Below, one piece after another: positions 40,623 through 47,997 of a stretch of DNA of 47,997 nucleotides. The notes under the pieces are model-generated. The model saw only the letters and a program-made list of their open reading frames with translations, ran no database searches and had not been told where the DNA came from. The first letter of the stretch is position 1. Every line of letters begins with the position of its first letter. The stretch lies in the NCBI GenBank assembly GCA_025362895.1, contig JANYFA010000048.1, forward strand, positions 1 to 47,997, given 5' to 3'. The position numbers and the translations under genes were made by a program. Source of the stretch: Sphingomonadaceae bacterium. GTDB taxonomy: Bacteria; Pseudomonadota; Alphaproteobacteria; Sphingomonadales; Sphingomonadaceae.

Positions 40623-43127
40623 TTAGAACTTCGCCCGAACCGTGGCACCGAAGGTGCGCGGCGAACCGAGGAAGGCGTTGTAGGTCTTCGACTGCGCCGT
40701 CGCATCGAACGCGACCTGGATGTAGTTCTGGTTGAACAGGTTCTGCGCGAACAGCTCGAGGCTGAGCGCCTCGCTGACCGGGGCAATGCTGACGCGGGCG
40801 TTGACGACGGTGAACGCCTTTTGCAGCTTCGTCGGGTTGAGGTCGGAGCCGGTGTTATACTCGCTGTTGTACTTGGCATCGACCGAGGCGCGACCCATCA
40901 TGTGCTCGCCGAGCTTGTGGCTGTACGACGCCCCCAGCGTTGCCGACCACAAGGGAGCAAGACTGAGACGGCTACCGGGCAGCAGCGAGCAGCCCGCTGG
41001 CGTTCCGGTCGTCGCGGCGTTGCCGAATGGCAGCGAAGTGCACTTGCCTGTCGCACCCAGCGCGGGAGCGATATCGTTGCCGTACTTGGTATCGGCATAG
41101 GTGACGCCGCCGTTGATCGTCAGGCCGTCGCCCGCGAACCACACGAAGTCGACGTCGGCACCCTTGGTCGTGACCTTGGGAACCGAGATGACGGTGAACA
41201 CCAGCCCGTTGAACGTGTTGAGCTGGAAGTTCTGATATTCCTGATAAAAGGCCGTAGCGTTGAACAGCAGCTTGCGATCAAGCAGCGTCGACTTGAACCC
41301 GATTTCATAGCTGTCGACCGTCTCCGGCTTGAAGCTGGTGTCGAGGTTCGGCTGGAATCGCTGGGTGCACGCCGCATTGATGGTGAAGGCGCACAACACG
41401 GTGCGGTCGAGGTTGAACCCGCCCGCCTTATAGCCGCGGGCATACGACCCGTAAACGAGCAGTTCGCTGCTGACGCGATAGTCGGCCTTGACCGTCCCGG
41501 TGACCTTCTGCTCGGCTTTACGCTGCACGTTGCGCAGCGCGTTGAAATTGGGATTTTGGAACGTACCGCAGGTCAGCGACGAGGTCCCTCCGATCAGCGC
41601 GGTCAACGCCGGGATGGCCGCACGCGCGAGTGCCGTCGTGCAGCCGATGCCGCCGTCGGTGTTGTCGTACAGCGACGTCAAGCGCTTGAGTTCGTCGGTG
41701 TAGCGCGCGCCGACGGTGATTTCGAACTTGTCCGTGACGTGAAAGTTGTTGTTGGTGAACACTGCAAGGCTGCGCTCACGCTGATTGTAAGTGTCGTTCT
41801 GGCCCTGACCGGCGATAAACGTCGTTCCCAGCGCGCGCCCGGTAACCAAGCCCAGCCGGCCACCGAACAGCGCATCGGCATACTGCTCGAACTGCTTCCC
41901 GTAGACGAGGCTGGTGTTCGCTGAGAGATCTTCGCCGGCGTAGAACGCGCCGACGAGCCAATCGAGTTTGCCGACACGGCCGGCAAGGCGAAGTTCCTCG
42001 CTGAACTGGTTGAACGTCGAGTACTGCCGATTCGGATCGTACTGAAGGATGTCGACCGACGTGTAGTCGGGATCGGTGAAGCCGGTCCGCTTCCAATGGC
42101 GATAGGCGGTGATTGATGTCAGCTTGGCGTCGCCGAGCCACGGCGTCGTCCAGTCGATCTGCCCCGAGAAGCCGGTTTCGTCGATGTTCTGCGGCGTGTC
42201 GCGGTTCGAATAGGTGACGCGGTTGAACGGGTCGACGACCGTTGCAACGCCGCCGTTGATCGGATCGAGCGCGTGGAGGATGTTCTGCGTCGTGCCCGCC
42301 TCGAGGATCTGGACGGCGGCGCAGCACGCTTCCTGCCGCTTGGTGTGATCGGCGATGAACAGGACTTCGACGTTCGACGTCGGCTCCCACAGCGCCTGGG
42401 CGCGGATGGTGTAGAAATTGCGGTTACCGTCGTCGGTCCGCGTCCGGGGCCCGGCACCCGTCAGGACCGACTGAAACCCGCGGCGTTCGCGATCGGCGAA
42501 GAAGACGCGGACGGCGAGTTTGTCGTCGACGAGCGGGACGTTGATCGCCGCCGACCCGCCATAGCCGTCGTAGTTGGTGACGGTCGCCTCGAGGTCGACC
42601 CCGAGCTTGAACGTCGGCTTGGCGGTGACGACGTTGATGACGCCCGCCGTCGTGTTCTTGCCGAACAATGTCCCCTGCGGACCCTTCAGCACCTCGACCC
42701 GCGACATTTCGCCAAGGTCGCCGAAGCCGACGCCGTTGCGCGGGCGATAGACGCCGTCGATGACGACACCAACCGACGATTCGAGGCCGAGGTTGTCGCC
42801 GACGGTGCCGACGCCGCGGATGCGCGCGGTAGTCGATGTTTCCGACGAGGTCGACGTGACCATCAAGCCGGGGGTGAGGATGGTGAGGTCCTTGATGTCC
42901 TTGACGCCGGCGTCCTGCAGCTGCTGCGCGGTGACGACGGTGACGACGATCGGGACGTTCTGCAGGTTCTGCTCACGCTTTTGCGCGGTGACGACGATCT
43001 CATCGACGTTGCGCGGCGAACTTGTCGCGGTCGCGTCGGGGGCGGCGGGGGCAGCGGCGGCGGCCCAGGCCGAGGAACCGGCGGTCGCCATGATGCACGA
43101 CGCCAGCAGAACCGAACGTAGGCGCAT
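40623..43127 (-). CDS. TonB-dependent receptor
   Basis: Signal peptide; VDEIVVTAQKREQNLQNVPIVVTVVTAQQLQDAGVKDIKDLTILTPGL...GVVIDGVYRPRNGVGFGDLGEMSRVEVLKGPQGTLFGKNTTAGVINVVTAKPT; C-terminal beta strand ending ATVRAKF. Start set at ATG 43127. Confidence 0.96.
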   Translation of the reverse strand: MRLRSVLLASCIMATAGSSAWAAAAAPAAPDATATSSPRNVDEIVVTAQKREQNLQNVPIVVTVVTAQQLQDAGVKDIKDLTILTPGLMVTSTSSETSTTARIRGVGTVGDNLGLESSVGVVIDGVYRPRNGVGFGDLGEMSRVEVLKGPQGTLFGKNTTAGVINVVTAKPTFKLGVDLEATVTNYDGYGGSAAINVPLVDDKLAVRVFFADRERRGFQSVLTGAGPRTRTDDGNRNFYTIRAQALWEPTSNVEVLFIADHTKRQEACCAAVQILEAGTTQNILHALDPINGGVATVVDPFNRVTYSNRDTPQNIDETGFSGQIDWTTPWLGDAKLTSITAYRHWKRTGFTDPDYTSVDILQYDPNRQYSTFNQFSEELRLAGRVGKLDWLVGAFYAGEDLSANTSLVYGKQFEQYADALFGGRLGLVTGRALGTTFIAGQGQNDTYNQRERSLAVFTNNNFHVTDKFEITVGARYTDELKRLTSLYDNTDGGIGCTTALARAAIPALTALIGGTSSLTCGTFQNPNFNALRNVQRKAEQKVTGTVKADYRVSSELLVYGSYARGYKAGGFNLDRTVLCAFTINAACTQRFQPNLDTSFKPETVDSYEIGFKSTLLDRKLLFNATAFYQEYQNFQLNTFNGLVFTVISVPKVTTKGADVDFVWFAGDGLTINGGVTYADTKYGNDIAPALGATGKCTSLPFGNAATTGTPAGCSLLPGSRLSLAPLWSATLGASYSHKLGEHMMGRASVDAKYNSEYNTGSDLNPTKLQKAFTVVNARVSIAPVSEALSLELFAQNLFNQNYIQVAFDATAQSKTYNAFLGSPRTFGATVRAKF

Positions 43128-43342
43128 ATAGTCCTCCCCTTTGGATACGAGCCACTTACGGGCTTTCCTGCGTTGGTTATCGGCTGGGTCGCGAGACTGC
43201 AAATCTTATTCTTCGGTTCATCACGATCTAATGCCGACTGTGGCAACGGCGCACCGCATGAGGCGGTACGAGCGCGGCGTTCTGCCGCAAAAGCCGCGCG
43301 TAGCCGTTGTCGCCGTCCGCCCCAGCGGCTAGGCGCTGGGCG

Positions 43343-44095
43343 ATGGCCGACGTTGCTTTCCCCGTGCCGCGACCGTGGCCGCGCGAGCGGCTGACGGGGC
43401 GCGCCGCCGCATTGCTGCTCATCGTGCTGATCCATCTGGCGCTGGTGCTCGCACTGCTGTTCGCGCGGTCGGCGCGTCACGCGGTTGAGCCGCCGCCGAC
43501 CGTCGTCCGCCTGATCACGCTGCCCGCCGCCGCGCCCAAGCCGAAAGCCAAAGCGACACCCCGCCGCGCCGCGTCCCCCAACCTGATCAAGGCGCCGAAG
43601 CCGATCGTCGACGTCCCGCCGCAGCGGGATGCAAAGGCCGCCTTGTTCAAGACCGAGCTGTTCGACGCGATCGATATTTCGAAGCTGCCATCGCACAAAG
43701 GCGTCGCGGTCGCCGACGGCAGCGCGGGAAGCGGCACCGGGGACGCTGACGGCCTCGGCCCCGGCATCGGCAGCGGGCCGCACGGCGAGGCGCTGTATGC
43801 GGCGGCGTGGTACCGCGAGCCGCGCGACGCCGAGATCCAGCCCTATCTGCCCCGCCACCTGCCCCCGGTCGCGACCGCCGACATCATGTGCCGGACGATC
43901 GCGGGCTTCGGCGTCGAGGATTGCCAGGAGATCGGCGAGACGCCATCGGGCACCGGCCTGTCGCGCGCGATCCGCCAGGCCGGGTGGCAATTCAAGGTCA
44001 AGCCCGTCCGTCTCGGCCAAAAGTTCGAGGTCGGAACGTGGGTTCGCATTCATTACACCATCACGACGATCCCGCGCGAGGCGCAGGGGGGATAG
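43343..44095 (+). CDS. TonB-like energy-transducer protein
   Basis: N-terminal TM AALLLIVLIHLALVLALLFARSA, Pro/Lys/Ala-rich linker (PKPKAKATPRRAASPNLIKAPKPIVDVPP), C-terminal globular domain ending VGTWVRIHYTITTIPRE. Confidence 0.65.
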   Translation: MADVAFPVPRPWPRERLTGRAAALLLIVLIHLALVLALLFARSARHAVEPPPTVVRLITLPAAAPKPKAKATPRRAASPNLIKAPKPIVDVPPQRDAKAALFKTELFDAIDISKLPSHKGVAVADGSAGSGTGDADGLGPGIGSGPHGEALYAAAWYREPRDAEIQPYLPRHLPPVATADIMCRTIAGFGVEDCQEIGETPSGTGLSRAIRQAGWQFKVKPVRLGQKFEVGTWVRIHYTITTIPREAQGG

Positions 44096-44125
44096 GGGCG
44101 CCGGGCTGATACCCGCGCCGCCGCG

Positions 44126-44644
44126 TCAGAACGGAACGTCGTCGTCGAGGTCGTCGAACGCGCCGCCGCTGCCGCCGCCGAACGCGGGCTTCTTCGCGCC
44201 GCTACTGACGCCGCCGCCGAACCCGCCGCCGCTGGTGCTGCCGCCGCGGTCATAACCCGCGTCCCCGCCGTCGCGCGATCCGCCGCCGCCGCCATCCCGC
44301 CCGTCGAGCAGGGTCAGTTCGCCGCGGAAGCGCTGGAGGACGACTTCGCTGATGGAGCGCTCGTTGCCAGTGTTATCCTGAAACTTGCGCGACTGGATCG
44401 CGCCCTCGAGATAGACCTTGCTGCCCTTTTTCAAATACTGGCTCGCGACCTTGCCGAGGTTCTCGTTGTAGATCACGACGTTATGCCACTCGGTCTTTTC
44501 CTTGCGTTCGTTGGTCGCCTTGTCGCGCCACGTCTCGCTCGTCGCCAGCGTGAAGCTGACGACCGATCCGCCGTTGGCGAAGCTGCGGCTCTCGGGGTCC
44601 TTACCCAGATTTCCGACCAGAATGACCTTGTTGACCCCGGCCAT
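44126..44644 (-). CDS. ssb: Single-stranded DNA-binding protein
   Basis: [88 protein letters not shown]; Gly-rich tail ending DDLDDDVPF. Confidence 0.97.
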   Translation of the reverse strand: MAGVNKVILVGNLGKDPESRSFANGGSVVSFTLATSETWRDKATNERKEKTEWHNVVIYNENLGKVASQYLKKGSKVYLEGAIQSRKFQDNTGNERSISEVVLQRFRGELTLLDGRDGGGGGSRDGGDAGYDRGGSTSGGGFGGGVSSGAKKPAFGGGSGGAFDDLDDDVPF

Positions 44645-44772
44645 GGAATCTCCTTTTGTAGAACAGAACGGGGATATGGCGGATCGCCACCGACTCGTCG
44701 AGTCCCGTGGTAGCGCCCGCTGCTTGAAATGGCGACTGTCTTACGCCAGAATGACGGCGACGGGCGGGCGTC

Positions 44773-45996
44773 ATGCGGGTGGAGCGTAACATGGGGGGCG
44801 AGATCGAGGCATTGGGCCAGCTGACGACGGCGGGCCTTGCCGCGTCGGCGATCGATGGTCCGCGCGCACGCGGTGCCTGCCGCCGCCCGGTGGCCGAGCC
44901 ACGCGATCCCCACGGCATCGCCCATGGCGCGTGCGCGAACTGCGGCACCATCCTGACGGGGGCGTTCTGCGCGACGTGCGGGCAATCGGCGCACGTCCAC
45001 CGCAGCGTCGGCCACATTTTCGAGGAATTCCTCCACGGCATCTGGCATTTCGACAGCAAGGCGTGGAAAACGTTGCCGCGCCTGTTCTTCCGCCCCGGAC
45101 GGCTGACGCGCGACTATGTCTACGGCAAGCGCGCCGGGTATATCGCGCCGCTGGCGCTGTTCCTGTTCAGCGTGTTTCTGATGTTCTTCGTCTTCGGCAC
45201 GATCGGCGGGCCCGATATCAACAAAGCCCTAAACGACGCCGGGGGGCCATCCGTCGCCGATGCACGGACGAGCGTGGCCGAGGCGACCGCCGACGTACGG
45301 GGCGCACGCGAGCGGCTGGCGCGAGTCGAGGCCACGCCCGACAACCGCCCCGGCGAGGCGGGCATCCTCGGTGGGCGGCTTGCCGCGAAGGAGGCGGCGC
45401 TCGCCACGGCGCAAGGCGCGCTCGCCCGCGCCGAAGCTGCACCGGTTCCGGCCGACAAGGCGTCGGGACGGTGGCAGGACCAGCTTGCCGAGGGGGCCCG
45501 CTCCGGCAAGATTACGGTTGGCTTCGGCGGGCCGGCGGTCGAGGCGCACGTCCGCGAGGCGTTGCAGAACCCGGACTTCGCGCTCTACCGGATCGAGCAG
45601 AAGGCGTACAAGCTGAGCTTCCTGCTGATCCCGTTGTCGCTGCCGGTCGTGTGGCTGATGTTCGTCTTCCGGCGCGGCGTCCACACCTACGATCACGTCG
45701 TCTTTTCGCTTTATTCGCTGTCGTTCATGTCGCTGCTGTTCATCGTCATCGCGCTGCTCGCCAAGTTCGATCCGACTTCAGGAACGCATCAGGCGAATGG
45801 CGACACGAACATCACCGGCGGCATCGCGGCCGCGCTGATCTTCGCCGCCCCCGTGCATATGTTCGCGCAGCTGAAGGGGGCCTACCGCCTCGGCTGGTTC
45901 GGGGCGTTGTGGCGGACGATGGTCTTGTCGATCGCGTCGGTGGTCACGCTCGCGCTGTTCGCGGCGCTGATCGTCATCGTCGGTCTCGCCGACTGA
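44773..45996 (+). CDS. DUF3667-type membrane protein with N-terminal zinc ribbon
   Basis: CANCGTILTGAFCATCGQSAHVHRSVGHIFEEFLHGIWHFDSKAWKTLPRLFFRPGRLTRDYVYGKRAGYIAPLALFLFSVFLMFFVF...; several C-terminal TMs. Alternative ATG at 44791. Confidence 0.85.
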   Translation: MRVERNMGGEIEALGQLTTAGLAASAIDGPRARGACRRPVAEPRDPHGIAHGACANCGTILTGAFCATCGQSAHVHRSVGHIFEEFLHGIWHFDSKAWKTLPRLFFRPGRLTRDYVYGKRAGYIAPLALFLFSVFLMFFVFGTIGGPDINKALNDAGGPSVADARTSVAEATADVRGARERLARVEATPDNRPGEAGILGGRLAAKEAALATAQGALARAEAAPVPADKASGRWQDQLAEGARSGKITVGFGGPAVEAHVREALQNPDFALYRIEQKAYKLSFLLIPLSLPVVWLMFVFRRGVHTYDHVVFSLYSLSFMSLLFIVIALLAKFDPTSGTHQANGDTNITGGIAAALIFAAPVHMFAQLKGAYRLGWFGALWRTMVLSIASVVTLALFAALIVIVGLAD

Positions 45997-46018
45997 CGCC
46001 CTATTCCCGGCCAGCGCG

Positions 46019-47872
46019 CTATATCATAGCCTTGGCCAGCCAATAGGTGGCGCCCGCCCCGGCATAGGCCATGACGAACAGATACGCGAACATGAACCCC
46101 GGCCATTTCCACCCGCCGGTTTCACGCCGCGTCACCGCGAGCGTCGACAGGCATTGGGGCGCAAAGACATACCAGGCGAGAAATGCCAGCGCGGTCGGCA
46201 GCGTCCACGCGGTGCGGAGGCGCTGCACCAGCCCCTGCGGATGCTCGGCGTTGGCGTCCAAGGAATAAACCGTGCCGAGCGCGCTGATCGCGACCTCGCG
46301 CGCCGCCATGCCGGGGACGAGAGCAAGCGCGATCTCCTTGTTGAAGCCGATCGGGCGGAAGACCGGCTCGAGCGTCGCGCCGATGTGGCCAGCGACCGAA
46401 TACTCGATCGCCGGGCGCGTCGCATTTGCGGGCGGCTTCGGCCACGTCGCCAGCGCCCATAGCGCGACCGCCGAAATGAGGATGATCCCGCCGGCGCGGG
46501 CCAGAAACGCCCACCCTTTCTGATACAGGCCGATGCCGATATCGCGCGGGGCGGGCCATTGGTATTTCGGCATCTCCATCAGGAAGGTCGGCGTCGGCCC
46601 GCGCGTTACCGTCCGTCGCAGCGCCCACGCCGCCACCAGCGCACCGACGACACCGAAGCCGTACAGCGCGAACATCACCAGCCCCTGCAACCCGATGATG
46701 CCGAGTAGCGGGCGGTCGGGGATGAAGGCGGCGATCACAACGGCATAAACCGGCAGCCGGGCCGAACACGTCATCAGCGGGGCGATCAGGATGGTCGTCA
46801 GCCGGTCGCGCGGCTCGGCGATCGTTCGCGTCGCCATGATGCCGGGGATCGCGCAGGCGAACGACGAGATCAGCGGGATGAACGCGCGCCCGTTCAACCC
46901 GACGCGCGCCATCAGCCGGTCCATCAGGAACGCGGCGCGGGTCATATAGCCCGACTGTTCGAGGCACAGGATGAAGAAAAACAGGATGAGGATCTGCGGC
47001 AGGAACACCACCACCGAGCCGACGCCGTGGAGTACCCCGTCGATGAGCAGCGACCGCAGATCGCCCGGCGGCAGCACCGTCGTCAGCATTCGCCCGAGCG
47101 CGTCGACGGCAGCGGCAAGCGCGTCCATCGGCACCTTGGCCCAGGCAAATACTGCCTGGAACATCAGGAACAGCAACGCCGCCAGAACGATTGGCCCGGC
47201 CACCGGATGGAGGACGACCGCGTCGAGCCGCGCCGACCACGCCCGCGCCATGCCGTGCTGCGTCGTCACCGTCGCCGCGATGGCGCGGGCCTCGCGCTGG
47301 AGGAGGACGAGGTCGGCGGTGGCATCGGCGGGCGGATGGAGCGCGCCGGTCAACAGGCGCGCGAGCGCCGCGCCGATTTCGTTCAGCCCACGTCGCCGCA
47401 CCGCGACAGTCGGGACGACGGGCACCCCGAGGATGCTGCTCAGCCGCGCGACATCGATCGTCGTCCCGTCGCGCGCGGCGAGATCAGCCATGTTGAGCGC
47501 GACGACCATCGGCAGTCCGAGCCGCCGCAGTTCGAGGACGAAGCGAAGGTGATTCCGCAGGTTCGTCGCGTCGACCACCGCCAGGATGACGTCGGGCCGC
47601 GCCTCTCCGGCTTGCATGCCAAGGACGACATCGCGAGTTACTGCCTCGTCGGGCGAGCGCGGCGTCAGGCTGTAGGTTCCCGGCAGGTCGATCAGACGCA
47701 CCGTCCTCCCGTCGGGAAGGACGATCCGCCCGAGCTTCCGTTCGACCGTGACGCCGGGATAGTTGCCGACCTTCTGCCGCGATCCGGTCAGCGCATTGAA
47801 CAGGCTCGTCTTGCCGGCATTGGGGTTACCCACCAGCGCGACGACCGGCGCAACGACGACCGGCGCATTCAT
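46019..47872 (-). CDS. feoB: Ferrous iron transport protein B
   Basis: VALVGNPNAGKTSLFNALTGSRQKVGNYPGVTVERKLG...IDLPGTYSLTPRSPDEAVTRDVV...ALNMADLAARDG; membrane core SGYMTRAAFLMDRLMARVGLNGRAFIPLISSFACAIPGIMATRTI. Confidence 0.97.
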   Translation of the reverse strand: MNAPVVVAPVVALVGNPNAGKTSLFNALTGSRQKVGNYPGVTVERKLGRIVLPDGRTVRLIDLPGTYSLTPRSPDEAVTRDVVLGMQAGEARPDVILAVVDATNLRNHLRFVLELRRLGLPMVVALNMADLAARDGTTIDVARLSSILGVPVVPTVAVRRRGLNEIGAALARLLTGALHPPADATADLVLLQREARAIAATVTTQHGMARAWSARLDAVVLHPVAGPIVLAALLFLMFQAVFAWAKVPMDALAAAVDALGRMLTTVLPPGDLRSLLIDGVLHGVGSVVVFLPQILILFFFILCLEQSGYMTRAAFLMDRLMARVGLNGRAFIPLISSFACAIPGIMATRTIAEPRDRLTTILIAPLMTCSARLPVYAVVIAAFIPDRPLLGIIGLQGLVMFALYGFGVVGALVAAWALRRTVTRGPTPTFLMEMPKYQWPAPRDIGIGLYQKGWAFLARAGGIILISAVALWALATWPKPPANATRPAIEYSVAGHIGATLEPVFRPIGFNKEIALALVPGMAAREVAISALGTVYSLDANAEHPQGLVQRLRTAWTLPTALAFLAWYVFAPQCLSTLAVTRRETGGWKWPGFMFAYLFVMAYAGAGATYWLAKAMI

Positions 47873-47997
47873 GAGCCAGCCATCCGTTCGACGACGACCA
47901 TCGCCGCGAGGCTACGGCGCAGCGCGACGCCCATGTTGCCGACCCGGAGCATGAGCGGATCGCCGAACGGCGCGCGATGGAGCATCCGGACGTCGAC
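47869..47997 (-). CDS. feoA: FeoA family protein, C-terminal fragment (truncated by window edge)
   Basis: Minus-strand VDVRMLHRAPFGDPLMLRVGNMGVALRRSLAAMVVVERMAGS*; FeoA-type GDPLxLRVGxxxxALRR; stop overlaps the feoB ATG (ATGA). Confidence 0.88.
   Translation of the reverse strand, partial: VDVRMLHRAPFGDPLMLRVGNMGVALRRSLAAMVVVERMAGS

Noticed and set aside
42863-44053. 396-aa minus-strand ORF across the receptor 5' end and antisense to the tonB-like gene
   Set aside because: Out-of-frame with the receptor and antisense to the transducer; no coherent domain.
46122-47240. 372-aa minus-strand ORF within feoB in another frame
   Set aside because: Arg/Ala/Gly-rich alternate frame inside confident feoB.

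Overview
This is a GC-rich alphaproteobacterial chromosome segment, most likely Sphingomonadales (inferred from gene content and protein sequences). It is gene-dense and mostly housekeeping. From left to right: the str operon (fusA partial, rpsG, rpsL); secA; argJ; a MAPEG protein and an EamA transporter; a minus-strand run ahcY-tsaE-amgK-murU-addB-addA-trxA in which tsaE through addA are joined by four consecutive 4-nt stop/start overlaps; hemF; grxD-bolA and an ATPase zeta-subunit-like gene; purC-purS-purQ; a queuosine-precursor transporter; a Y-family DNA polymerase behind a perfect GTTC-N7-GTTC LexA box; a decayed alpha/beta hydrolase; a GNAT enzyme and NDH-2; a rearranged type II secretion locus (gspN, gspFEML on the minus strand, gspGHICD on the plus strand) with no gspJ, gspK or gspO in the window; a TonB-dependent receptor next to a TonB-like protein; ssb; a DUF3667 protein; and feoAB (feoA partial). 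I saw no tRNA, rRNA, CRISPR array, transposase or prophage. I do not see clear evidence of a wholly new system. The best leads are the T2SS architecture, the SOS-box-controlled polymerase, two palindromic operator candidates between ahcY and hemF, a protein with a duplicated TonB_C-like domain, and a start-codon-abutting hairpin. All calls come from reading the sequence and supplied translations; no database search was run.
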